Assembly: GCA_030681645.1 (NCBI GenBank)
Contig: JAUXRX010000015.1
Coordinates: 124,001-188,000 of the forward strand
DNA from: Archangium sp.
GTDB taxonomy: Bacteria > Myxococcota > Myxococcia > Myxococcales > Myxococcaceae
DNA: 64,000 bases
Reading direction: 5' to 3'
The notes beneath the pieces were generated by a model. It was not told the DNA's origin. It ran no database searches and worked only from the letters and a program-made list of their open reading frames with translations. Both the position numbers and the translations under genes were made by a program. Of this stretch, positions 1-7,768 are shown one piece after another; positions within the stretch are counted from its first letter, which is position 1; each line of letters starts with the position of its first letter.

Positions 1-1610
1 CGGTGCCACGCCGGCCCGTACTCGCCGCCCCCGCGGATGTTGGCGAGCGCGAACACCCCGCCCCGCTCGAGCCAGGCCGCGCCCACCGTCGCGTCGTAAT
101 AGGGCGTGAGCGAGATCTCGAAGCCGCCGTAGCCCTCGAGCAGCGTGGGCGTGCTGCCGTCGAGCTTCAGGCCCGTCTTCGCCACCTGGAAGTAGGGGAC
201 CTTCGTGCCGTCCTTCGAGGTGGCGAAGAACTGGGTCACCTCGAGCCCGTCGGCCTTGAAGAACGCGGGGGTGGTCTTGAGCACCTCGCGCTTCGGCTTG
301 CCCACCGTGCCCAGCGAGAGCGTCGAGGGCGAGGTGAAGCCGGTGTCGGTGAACCAGAAGTCGTCGTTGACGTCCTTGTCGTAGGCGCTCACCGCGAAGG
401 TGCCGACCTTCGGGGTCTCGAGCTTCGTCTGCTCCCAGCCCTTCTTGCCGCGCTTCGCCACGAAGATGACGCTCTTCACGTCGTCGAGCACGCTGATGAA
501 CAGCGCGGTCTTCGTGCCCTCGAAGCCGTCGAGCGAGGTGCTGGCGGTGGGCTCGAAGAGCACGGTGAAGTCGCGCTTGCCCGCCTTGAACGCCTCGAGC
601 GGCGCGGCCAGCAGCGAGCCCGCCTTGAAGACCTTCTCGTTGATGATCCAGTCCGAGCGCAGGCGCAGCAGGGCCTGGTCGTCCCACGCGGAGATCTGCG
701 CGTCGTCGGGCTTGTCGAGCTTCACCAGCTTGTCGCCCTCGCGCAGCCAGGTCTCGTCGCTGAAGAACGTCTTGGCGCGGCCCACCCAGTCGCGCGTCTT
801 GCCGTGATCGAACTCGCGGAAGCCGTAGATCGACACGTCGGACGCCTCGCCCTCGAGCACCAGCTTCGCCTCGCTCAGGCTCGTGCCGCGCTTCCATTCC
901 TTGACGATGCGCGGGTAGCCCGAGGTGGTGAGCGAGCCGGGCCCGAAGTCGGTGGCGACGTAGATGGTGTCGAGCTCTTTCCAGCTCACCTGCGACTTGG
1001 CCTCGGGCAGCGAGAAGCCGCCCTCGACGAAGGCCTTCTTCACCGCGTCGAACTCACGAACGATCTCCGCGTCCGACCCGCCGGGCGAGAGGCTCACCAG
1101 GCAGCGCTCGTACTTCGGCGGCAGGCACTGCGAGCCGTGCCACACCCAGCTCTTCTTCTCGGCCGCGCCCAGCGCGTCGACGTCGAGCACCAGCTCCCAG
1201 GCGGGCGCGGGCTTCTTGTATTCAGCCAGGCTGGTGCGCCGCCACAGCCCGCGCGGGTGCGCCTCGTCCTTCCAGAAGTTGTAGAGGAACTTCCCCTGCA
1301 CGTTGACCGCGGGAATGCGGTCCTTCGAGTCGTAGATGGCCTTGAGCCGGGTGCGCAGGTCGGCGAAGCCGGGCACGCTCTCCAGCTCCTTCTGCGAGAG
1401 GGCGTTGCGTTCCTTCACCCAGGCGATCGGCTTCTCGCCCGTGACCTCTTCCAGCCAGAGATACGGATCTTCCACCTTGAGCGGCGGGGGGGCTGCCGGG
1501 GTCGCGGCCACGGGCGCAGGCGCCGCGGCAGGCGGGGGCGCCGTGGTGGCCGTCGACGACGAGGTGCAGGACAGCAGGGCGAGGCCACAGAGTGCGAAGG
1601 TGGTGCGCAT
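1..1610 (-). CDS. Prolyl oligopeptidase (S9) family lipoprotein, 3' end cut off
   Basis: About 536 residues are visible; the gene runs off the left edge. The N-terminus (MRTTFALCGLALLSC) is a lipoprotein signal with lipobox LLSC at Cys15, followed by an Ala/Pro/Thr linker. The segment VEDPYLWLEEVTGEKPIAWV is the typical start of the S9A prolyl oligopeptidase fold, and the central part reads as the beta-propeller. The visible end (ERGGVFALANIRGGGEYGP) is the conserved block just before the nucleophile elbow, so the catalytic Ser, Asp and His lie outside the window. Family knowledge: these enzymes cleave after proline in short peptides. The lipid anchor suggests periplasmic or cell-surface peptide degradation. 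The ATG at 1610 is chosen because it yields the complete signal peptide. It is divergent from the lipoprotein gene at 1672, with only 61 bp between them. Confidence 0.9.
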   Translation of the reverse strand, partial: MRTTFALCGLALLSCTSSSTATTAPPPAAAPAPVAATPAAPPPLKVEDPYLWLEEVTGEKPIAWVKERNALSQKELESVPGFADLRTRLKAIYDSKDRIPAVNVQGKFLYNFWKDEAHPRGLWRRTSLAEYKKPAPAWELVLDVDALGAAEKKSWVWHGSQCLPPKYERCLVSLSPGGSDAEIVREFDAVKKAFVEGGFSLPEAKSQVSWKELDTIYVATDFGPGSLTTSGYPRIVKEWKRGTSLSEAKLVLEGEASDVSIYGFREFDHGKTRDWVGRAKTFFSDETWLREGDKLVKLDKPDDAQISAWDDQALLRLRSDWIINEKVFKAGSLLAAPLEAFKAGKRDFTVLFEPTASTSLDGFEGTKTALFISVLDDVKSVIFVAKRGKKGWEQTKLETPKVGTFAVSAYDKDVNDDFWFTDTGFTSPSTLSLGTVGKPKREVLKTTPAFFKADGLEVTQFFATSKDGTKVPYFQVAKTGLKLDGSTPTLLEGYGGFEISLTPYYDATVGAAWLERGGVFALANIRGGGEYGPAWH

Positions 1611-1671
1611 GGCGGGCACCACAGCAAGAGCGCGCAGAGACGTCGATGCGATTCGCGTACATTCCGCCGCC

Positions 1672-2253
1672 ATGAAGCGACTCCTGTTCCTGCTGCTGGG
1701 CCTCTCTTCCTGCTCCATCGTCAAGGCGGCGCACGTTCGCGACGACTGGGCCCAGGTCGATCAGAAGGCGGTGCGCCGCCTGGCGGTGGTGGTGCAGCCG
1801 CTGCCCGACGGGAACCAGAAGGCCGGCGACGCGTTCGCCCGCATCGCGCGCCGCTACGTGAACCAGAAGCGCGACTTCCTGGTGAAGAAGGAAGTGGTGC
1901 AGGCCGAGGCCCCGAAGCTCGCCGAGCTGTGCGGCGGCGAAGACGCCATCGAGGGCGTGCTGTTCCTCAAGCCCGCCTTCAAGCCGGCGGGCAGCGGCTT
2001 CGAGGCCGAGCTCTCGGGCGCGCTGGCGCGCTGCACCGACGGCCGCGAGGCGTGGACCGGGCAGGCCGCGGGCAGCTTTCCCTCGAAGGACCCGGGGCTG
2101 GTCGAGGTGACCACCATCTACGTGCAGGAGTTCGGCGTCGAGGTGGAACGCTACGTGCCGCCCGCGCTCAACCTACTCCGCCCCCTGCTCGACACCCTGC
2201 CCCAGCCGATCCTCACCGAGGCCGACGTCGACGAGAAGCTCACGCTGGATTGA
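1672..2253 (+). CDS. MXAN_6521/LA_1396-type lipoprotein
   Basis: This 193-residue protein has a lipoprotein signal (MKRLLFLLLGLSSC, lipidated Cys14). The mature part begins with an RDDWAQVDQ block and a VRRLAVVVQPLP beta strand, which I recognise as the pattern of the MXAN_6521/LA_1396 lipoprotein family of myxobacteria and leptospires. No catalytic motif is visible and the function is unknown. The ATG at 1672 is preferred over upstream in-frame starts because it begins the signal peptide exactly. It lies 39 bp upstream of mltG on the same strand and may be co-transcribed with it, which would place both in envelope maintenance (inference). Confidence 0.75.
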   Translation: MKRLLFLLLGLSSCSIVKAAHVRDDWAQVDQKAVRRLAVVVQPLPDGNQKAGDAFARIARRYVNQKRDFLVKKEVVQAEAPKLAELCGGEDAIEGVLFLKPAFKPAGSGFEAELSGALARCTDGREAWTGQAAGSFPSKDPGLVEVTTIYVQEFGVEVERYVPPALNLLRPLLDTLPQPILTEADVDEKLTLD

Positions 2254-2292
2254 GGCTCGCAGTCCGGCGCGCGTCGTGAAAACTTCCGCCTG

Positions 2293-3303
2293 GTGAAGCG
2301 CCTGTTCCTCGTCGTGCTCGTCCTCGTGCTCCTCGGCGGCCTCGCCGCGGGTGGCTTCTATTTCCAGCTCAACAACCAGGCCACCACCCGGGGCCCGGGC
2401 GGTGACGACGTCGAGCTCGAGGTGGCCAAAGGCACCACCGCGCGCGGCATGGGCGCCCAGCTGCAGAAGGCCGGGCTCATCGCCGACCCCACCGTGTTCC
2501 GCTTCGTGGTGTGGAAGCGCGGCGGGCTCGCGCTCAAGGCGGGCAAGTTCAAGCTCTCGCGCACCCTCTCGCCCCTCGAGCTGGCCGCCGCGCTCGAGAA
2601 GCCGCCGCTCGCCGAAGACGAGCCCTTCGTGGTGGTGGAGGGCTGGCGCATTCACGACGTCGACGACGCGCTCGTCGCCGCGGGCCGCGCAGACCCCGGC
2701 GCGTACGTGAAGGCCGCCTCGTCGCGCCTGGGCTACACCGCGCCCTTCGCCCTGCCCGACGGGATCCTCGAGGGCTACCTGTACCCGGAGACCTACCTGC
2801 TGCCCAAGGGGCGCATCGACCCGAAGGTGCTGGTGCAGAAGCAGCTCGATCAGTTCGCCGCGCGCGTGTTCACCCCGCTGGAAGCGGAGCTCAAGGGCTA
2901 CAAGCGCTCGCTGCACGAGCTGGTCACCATGGCCTCGATGCTCGAGCGCGAGGAGCCGACGCCGTCGAACCGCCCGCTCGTCGCCGGCATCCTGTGGAAG
3001 CGCATCGATCGCGGGTTCCCGCTGGGCGTCGACGCCACCAGCCGCTACGAGCTCAAGTCGTGGAACGACCGGGGCGCGTTCCTGGTGAAGCTGCGCGACG
3101 AGAACGATCCGTACAACACGCGCAAGAAGAAGGGCCTGCCGCCCACGCCCATCGGCGCGCCCACGTACTCGTCGCTCGAGGCGGCCCTGCGGCCCACGCC
3201 CAGCGAGTTCCTCTACTACCTGCACGACGCGCAGAAGAACCTGCACCCCTCACGCGACGCGGCCGAGCACGAGGCGTTGCGCAAGAAGTACGACGTCTAC
3301 TGA
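2293..3303 (+). CDS. mltG: Endolytic murein transglycosylase MltG
   Basis: This 336-residue protein has one N-terminal membrane anchor (residues 4-24) and then a YceG/MltG domain. An N-terminal LysM-like part (VAKGTTARGMGAQLQKAGLI) is followed by the catalytic part with EGYLYPETYLLP and ASMLEREEP. Glu218 in the latter block aligns with the family's catalytic Glu in the A-S-x-x-E-x-E context. The C-terminal PIGAPTYSSLEAALRPTPSEFLYYL block is also diagnostic but is shown here only by its key residues PTPIG and LYY. MltG cleaves nascent glycan strands in the inner membrane and sets their length. The start is a GTG at 2293 that gives a clean signal anchor. The gene overlaps the convergent TonB-like gene by 7 bp at its 3' end. 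Confidence 0.95.
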   Translation: MKRLFLVVLVLVLLGGLAAGGFYFQLNNQATTRGPGGDDVELEVAKGTTARGMGAQLQKAGLIADPTVFRFVVWKRGGLALKAGKFKLSRTLSPLELAAALEKPPLAEDEPFVVVEGWRIHDVDDALVAAGRADPGAYVKAASSRLGYTAPFALPDGILEGYLYPETYLLPKGRIDPKVLVQKQLDQFAARVFTPLEAELKGYKRSLHELVTMASMLEREEPTPSNRPLVAGILWKRIDRGFPLGVDATSRYELKSWNDRGAFLVKLRDENDPYNTRKKKGLPPTPIGAPTYSSLEAALRPTPSEFLYYLHDAQKNLHPSRDAAEHEALRKKYDVY

Positions 3304-4031
3304 CGCGCGCCGAAGCGCACGGGCACCGAAAAACAGCGCGAAGCCGCTTCCCGGGGGAAGGGCGCGGCGCTCTCCACCACGCAGCCTCGCGCGGCGGCGT
3401 CGAGCAGGTCGGCGCCACTCGACTGCGTCACCGAGCTGGACGCGGTGGCACCGTTCGCGTCGGTGCAGAACGAGAGCTGCACCGTGCCGCGCTGCTGAAA
3501 GCGGCGGGCGGCGGCGGGGTAGCAGCGGTCGGCCATCGCGGCGAGCCGCGCGTGCATGAGCGCGGTGAGGTCGACTCCGGTCCCCTCAACAGCCTGAGCG
3601 GGCGCTGGAGATTCCCCCCCGTTCACCCCCAGCGGAGTCGAGGGGCCCCGCTCGTCCCCCCCGGGGGGGGTCGACTCGCCCTCCCCGTTCGCGAGCAGAC
3701 TCGACGAGCCCTCGCCGTTCACCCCAAGCGGAGTCGAGGGGGCTTCCCCGTTCACGAGCAGCGCCGCGGGGCCCATCGAGCCAGCAGACGGCTCCTCGCC
3801 TCCGCTCGGGGTGAACGGGGGGGCCTTCGCCGATCGGGGTGCCGGCTTCGCCACGGCTGCGGGCAAAGGCTCGACCTCCGTCACCGCGACGAAGGAGATG
3901 ACAGTGTCGCCCCTCACCCCAACCCTCTCCCCCTTCGAGGGAGAGGGAGACTGGTCCTGTCCCCGCAGAGCCAACACCAGCCCCAGGTGCAGCGCGAGCG
4001 ACAGGCCCAGCGCCAGCACCCACGGCTTCAC
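3297..4031 (-). CDS. TonB-family energy-transducer-like protein with repeat-derived linker
   Basis: This 244-residue protein has an N-terminal membrane anchor (MKPWVLALGLSLALHLGLVL, with the His near the helix that is common in TonB/ExbD-type anchors). A long linker follows, then a C-terminal TonB-like domain at about 155-244 (RGTVQLSFCTDANG and SSGADLLDAAARGC blocks). Its start is a GTG that overlaps the stop of the upstream ABC ATPase gene (GTGA), so the two are translationally coupled. Residues 27-41 and about 67-145 are encoded by two families of short palindromic repeats, giving motifs such as STPLGVNGE. They form a hydrophilic linker and are not a conserved domain. Role inferred: transducing proton-motive force to an outer-membrane receptor that works with the coupled ATPase. 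No ExbB/ExbD genes are in the window. Confidence 0.75.
   Translation of the reverse strand: MKPWVLALGLSLALHLGLVLALRGQDQSPSPSKGERVGVRGDTVISFVAVTEVEPLPAAVAKPAPRSAKAPPFTPSGGEEPSAGSMGPAALLVNGEAPSTPLGVNGEGSSSLLANGEGESTPPGGDERGPSTPLGVNGGESPAPAQAVEGTGVDLTALMHARLAAMADRCYPAAARRFQQRGTVQLSFCTDANGATASSSVTQSSGADLLDAAARGCVVESAAPFPREAASRCFSVPVRFGARQ
3597..3830. repeat. Cluster of family A palindromic repeats inside the TonB-like gene
   Basis: About six copies or degenerate copies of the module CGTTCACCCCGAGCGGAGTC followed by GAGGGG are packed here. The clearest are 3620-3647, 3716-3743 and, inverted, 3799-3821; 3652-3671, 3686-3711 and 3749-3771 are diverged. They stay in frame with the coding sequence and account for the linker of the TonB-like protein. 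Related copies occur at 23134-23220, 46030-46056 and 51170-51240. Confidence 0.8.
3909..3952. repeat. Family B palindromic repeat inside the TonB-like gene
   Basis: The sequence CCCTCACCCCAACCCTCTCC continues into a stem of CCCTCTCCC and GGGAGAGGG around a short spacer. It is the same family as the copies at 20941-20990, 61643-61689 and 61822-61853. On the minus strand it is translated as SPSPSKGERVGVRG within the TonB-like protein. Confidence 0.75.
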
Positions 4032-4804
4032 GGTGCCTCCCAGCGGGGCACGAAGACCTGCTCAGCCTCTGCCGCCGGGTGCATCTCGATGTCGAAGAGC
4101 GCCGAGAGCGCGCCCGCGGTGAGCACCTCGGCCACGGGGCCGCTCGCCACGCACTTCCCGTCCTTGAGCAGCAGCGCGTGCGTGGCCACGTGCATCGCCA
4201 GGTTCACGTCGTGCAACACCGCGAGCACGCCCAGCCCATCGGACAGCCGGCGCCGCACCGCGCGCAGCGTCTCGACCTGGTGGCGGATGTCGAGGAACGC
4301 CGTCGGCTCGTCGAGCACCAGCAGCTTCGGGCTCTGCACCAGCGCCCGCGCCAGCCACACGCGCCGCCGCTCGCCCCCCGAGACCTCGGCCAGGGGCCGC
4401 GCCGCCAGGTGCTCCACGCCCAGCTCCTGCATCACCTCGCGCGCCCGCGCTTCGTCGCGCGGCCCCGGCAGCCCCCACGCCGAGAGGTGGGGCGCGCGGC
4501 CCATCAGCGCCACCTCGAGCCCGGTGAAGCCGGTGGCGTCGTCCATCACCTGAGGCACCCACGCAGCGACCCTGGCCAGCTCGTGTGCCGGCGTGCCCGG
4601 CAGCGCCAGCCCGCATACGCGCACCGTTCCACTCGCGGGCGTGAGCAACCCCATCACCGCGCGCACCAGGGTCGACTTGCCCGCGCCGTTCGGCCCCAGC
4701 ACCACCCATGCCTGGCCGGGCTCGACGCGCAACGACACGCCCGAGAGCACGGGCGTGGGCCCGTAGCCTGCGGAAAGCGAGTCGAGTTCGAGGAGCGGCG
4801 CCAT
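4028..4804 (-). CDS. FecCD-type ABC transporter ATP-binding protein (iron/cobalamin class)
   Basis: This protein of about 258 residues has Walker A GPNGAGKST, a Q-loop (WVPQVMDD), signature VSGGERRRVWLARAL, Walker B LLVLDEP and switch HDVNLAMH. The D-loop and the short helical domain match the BtuD/FhuC/FepC class that powers uptake of siderophores, heme or vitamin B12. ATG at 4804 is used; a GTG one codon upstream (4807) is also possible. It starts 12 bp after the kinase gene upstream and overlaps the TonB-like gene downstream, so the three probably share a transcript. No permease or binding protein is encoded nearby, so its partners must be elsewhere. The substrate cannot be deduced. Confidence 0.88.
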   Translation of the reverse strand: MAPLLELDSLSAGYGPTPVLSGVSLRVEPGQAWVVLGPNGAGKSTLVRAVMGLLTPASGTVRVCGLALPGTPAHELARVAAWVPQVMDDATGFTGLEVALMGRAPHLSAWGLPGPRDEARAREVMQELGVEHLAARPLAEVSGGERRRVWLARALVQSPKLLVLDEPTAFLDIRHQVETLRAVRRRLSDGLGVLAVLHDVNLAMHVATHALLLKDGKCVASGPVAEVLTAGALSALFDIEMHPAAEAEQVFVPRWEAP

Positions 4805-4818
4805 CACCGCCGACTCCC

Positions 4819-7008
4819 TTACTGCTGTTTGGCGAGCGCCGTCTTGACCTGCTCGTGCAGGGCCTCGACCTTCTTCACGAAGGCCGGGTCGCTGCCCTTG
4901 TCGTCGACCTGCCCTTCGAGCGCGCTGAGCTGCAGCCGGAACTTCCGCTGCACGCCGTCGTCGAGCAGCCTCTCGAAGTCGCCCTGCAGGGCGCGAATGG
5001 CCGCCTCGCCCGGGCTGCCCGCGGCCTTCGCCACCTTCGCGGGCGGCGGCCCCTTCTTCTTCGGAGCCGGTACGTCCTTCGGGGGCTCGGGCTCGGGTGC
5101 GACCTCAGCCTCGGGCTCGGGCGCCTTCTCCCGCTCCGGGGGCAGGTCTTCCTGGGGCGACTCGACCTCCTCGGCTTCCGCCGCTTGCTGCCGCTGCAGG
5201 CGATCGGTGTAGATGTCCCACCCGATGAGGCCGCCCACCGCCGCGAGCGCGAGCGCGGGCAAGACGAACCACACCCAGCGCCCGCCCTTCTTCCCCGTGG
5301 GAATTCCCGGCGAGGCCCTGTCGGGCACCTGCGAGAGCACCATGGTGTCGGTGCGCACCGGGGGCGGCGGCTTCACCTTCGGCACCAGGCGCTCGCCGGT
5401 CTTCTCGCCCTTCTCGGCCTTCGTCTCTTTCGTGGCGCGCGGCTTCTCGGAGACCGCCTTGCCGTTCCTGGCGGGCGGCTTGCGCGTGCCTTCCTGCTTC
5501 GGCAGCGAGGCCTTCGAGGGGCGCGGCGCCGAGGGCGGCGCCTGCTGCGCCGGCATCTCGAGCTCGGTGCGCACGGGCTCGGAAGGAATGCCGTCGATCA
5601 CGATGGAAGGCAGGGGCTCGGGCTCGGCGATCGCCGGGGTCGCCGCCTCGGTCTCGTCGCTGTCGAACGACTTCGCCAGCACCCGCGCGCGGATCGGCGA
5701 GGGCGCCGAGGGCGGCGGCGGGGCGAGCGGCTCGGTCTTGAGCTGAATCGAGGGCATCGTCTCCTTCTCGTGCACCTCGTGCGCCTTGCGCAGCCCGCTG
5801 CCCGGGCTGCCCGGCGCCTTCCGGGTCGGTTGGAAGGACAACGCCTCGGGCTGCAGCCCCAGCCTGCTGACGGCGGGCGTCTCGTCACCCATGGTCACGG
5901 TGATGGCGGGCATCGCGAGCGGCGTGGGGTGGGTGGCGAACGGCGAAGGCGCGTTCTGCATCGTCTCTTCGGCGGGCGCTTCGGGCTCGGTCTCGTCGAG
6001 CGTCTTCGCCTGCTCCTTGACCGTGTTGAGCATGCGCCGCTCGGCCTGGTACTCGGCGGCGAAGGCGTCACGCATGAAGCGCGAGGTGGTCTCGGCGCCC
6101 GACTGGGGGTCGATGTCCTGGAGAATCGCCTGCAGCTTCCCCCGGAACTCCTCGGCGGTCTGGAAGCGCTGCGCGGGATCAGGCGCGAGCGCGCGGGCCA
6201 CCGCGTCGGAGAGCGCCTGCGGGCAGAGCGGCTCGATGCTGTTGAGCGGCGCGATGGCCGGGGTGGCGACCTTCGCCATCAGCTCACCCTGCGGCACGTC
6301 GTCGAAGGGGTTCTTGCCCGTCACCAGTTCCCACAGGCACAGGCCCACCGCGTAGAGATCGCTGCGGCGATCGACCACCTTGTGGCGCGCCTGCTCGGGC
6401 GCCATGTACATGAACTTCCCCATCACGATGCTGGGGTTGGTCTTCGAGAGCGAGAGCGCCGACTTGGCCAGGCCGAAGTCGATCACCTTCACCTCGCCCT
6501 CGTAGCTGATGAGCACGTTCTGCGGGCTCACGTCGCGGTGCACGAGGTTGAGTTCACTGTCGTCGTCGCCGCGCTTGCGGTGCGCGTAGGCGAGCGCGTC
6601 GAGCACGCGCGTCATCACCGAGAGCACGAACGAGAGCGGCAGGGGCAGCTGGCGATCTCTCATGCGCGCCAGCACCCGGCGCAGGTCCTTGCCGTCGACG
6701 AACTCGAGCGCGATGTACGGCTCGCCCTCGTGCACGCCCATGTCGAGCACCTGGGCGATGTTGCCGTGCGACAGCTTCACCAGGATGTGCGCCTCGTCGA
6801 CGAAGCGCGAGACGAAGTCCTGGTCCTGCGCGAGGTGAGGGAGGATCTTCTTGATCACGCACAGCTTGTCGAAGCCGTGCGACCCCTCGAGCCGCGCGAG
6901 GAAGATCTCGCCCATGCCGCCCGTCGAGATGGGCATCAAGAGCGTGTAGCGCCCGAACCGGGTCGGCTTGAACGGCCTCAATCGCTGGCTGGTCTGCCCC
7001 TGGCTCAT
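4819..7008 (-). CDS. Membrane-anchored Ser/Thr protein kinase (PknB-like)
   Basis: A 729-residue protein. The kinase domain (about 15-290) has a Gly-rich loop STGGMGEIFLA, a VIKK lysine, catalytic loop HRDVSPQNVL, DFG in VIDFGLAKS and a MAPEQ motif, so it should be active. Residues about 340-575 are a Pro/Ala/Glu-rich, probably unfolded linker. One transmembrane helix lies at about 577-598 (WVWFVLPALALAAVGGLIGW). The outer part is acidic and Pro-rich, then becomes a helical tail. ATG at 7008 (MSQGQTSQRLRPFKPTRFG) is chosen because the domain begins just after it; a longer ORF upstream has no kinase-like sequence. Gene order DUF2378 - kinase - ABC ATPase - TonB-like suggests the kinase could control nutrient uptake, but that is inference. 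Confidence 0.92.
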   Translation of the reverse strand: MSQGQTSQRLRPFKPTRFGRYTLLMPISTGGMGEIFLARLEGSHGFDKLCVIKKILPHLAQDQDFVSRFVDEAHILVKLSHGNIAQVLDMGVHEGEPYIALEFVDGKDLRRVLARMRDRQLPLPLSFVLSVMTRVLDALAYAHRKRGDDDSELNLVHRDVSPQNVLISYEGEVKVIDFGLAKSALSLSKTNPSIVMGKFMYMAPEQARHKVVDRRSDLYAVGLCLWELVTGKNPFDDVPQGELMAKVATPAIAPLNSIEPLCPQALSDAVARALAPDPAQRFQTAEEFRGKLQAILQDIDPQSGAETTSRFMRDAFAAEYQAERRMLNTVKEQAKTLDETEPEAPAEETMQNAPSPFATHPTPLAMPAITVTMGDETPAVSRLGLQPEALSFQPTRKAPGSPGSGLRKAHEVHEKETMPSIQLKTEPLAPPPPSAPSPIRARVLAKSFDSDETEAATPAIAEPEPLPSIVIDGIPSEPVRTELEMPAQQAPPSAPRPSKASLPKQEGTRKPPARNGKAVSEKPRATKETKAEKGEKTGERLVPKVKPPPPVRTDTMVLSQVPDRASPGIPTGKKGGRWVWFVLPALALAAVGGLIGWDIYTDRLQRQQAAEAEEVESPQEDLPPEREKAPEPEAEVAPEPEPPKDVPAPKKKGPPPAKVAKAAGSPGEAAIRALQGDFERLLDDGVQRKFRLQLSALEGQVDDKGSDPAFVKKVEALHEQVKTALAKQQ

Positions 7009-7133
7009 GGGTCGTGGGAGTGCAGCCGGAAAGCCGGCCTCATGGTGAAACGTGCGCTGATTCAACACCCAAAGACGATCCACCGCACCAACCGAAGTTG
7101 TCGGCGGTCGAGCGCGAAGCGTTGCGTGGCCGC

Positions 7134-7673
7134 TCAGGCCACCCAGCTCACACGAAAGTTGCCTCCGGCCGCATCCCGGTGGATCAACTCGACTTTCACG
7201 TCCTTGCCGCCCGCGAGCTCGAGCCCCCGCGAGAGGATGCCGATGTACCAGCCGGGCAGCCGCACCTCGTTCACCCACAGGTGGTACTCCGTCGCACCTA
7301 CCGGGGTCAGCCGGGTCTCGGAGAAGTTGTTGCCGGTGCGGAACTGGCGGGTCACCCGCTCCAGGGTCCGGCGCGGGCCGATCAGCCGCATCATCGCCAT
7401 CATCGCCCGCCCCACCATGGTCTCGCCGTAGCCGTCCATGAAGCCCCGGCCCAGGGCGCAGATCGCCGCTTCCGGGGCCAGGCCGGGGTGGAGCTCTTTG
7501 GCGAGGAAGGACACCACCTCGATGAAGACCGGCTGGGGGTAGGCGGGGAGCAACGCGGCTGCGGGGTCGAAGCCGCGTTCACGCAGGCCGGTCGCCAGGC
7601 GGGGGGTCAGCTTTCCGGTGAGGGAGCGAAGCAGCCCCTCGAACGTCTGCGCAAAAATGAGCTTCTCTGTCAT
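7134..7673 (-). CDS. DUF2378 family protein (TIGR02265, myxobacterial paralog family)
   Basis: This 179-residue protein (MTEKLIFAQTFEGLLRSLTG) shows the hallmarks of the family: an N-terminal FxxTFEGLL helix, the middle segment ALGRGFMDGYGETMVGRAMM, and the C-terminal pattern NNFSETRLTPVG with LPGWYIGIL. The family is expanded in Myxococcales and fused or linked to signalling genes; its biochemical role is unknown. ATG at 7673 is chosen because the conserved block starts immediately after it. It lies 125 bp upstream of the Ser/Thr kinase on the same strand. This is one of the best taxonomic markers in the window. Confidence 0.85.
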   Translation of the reverse strand: MTEKLIFAQTFEGLLRSLTGKLTPRLATGLRERGFDPAAALLPAYPQPVFIEVVSFLAKELHPGLAPEAAICALGRGFMDGYGETMVGRAMMAMMRLIGPRRTLERVTRQFRTGNNFSETRLTPVGATEYHLWVNEVRLPGWYIGILSRGLELAGGKDVKVELIHRDAAGGNFRVSWVA

Positions 7674-7768
7674 CTCGACTCGGCCGGCATTGTCACGAAT
7701 GAAAACCCACACGCACCTCGACCAGATTGTCTGGCAGAAGCAGGCGCAGTTTCGGGGGGCCGAGCTTC

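Noticed and set aside
4708..7431. 907-codon plus-strand open frame opposite the Ser/Thr kinase
   Set aside because: Antisense shadow; the kinase motifs on the minus strand are unambiguous.
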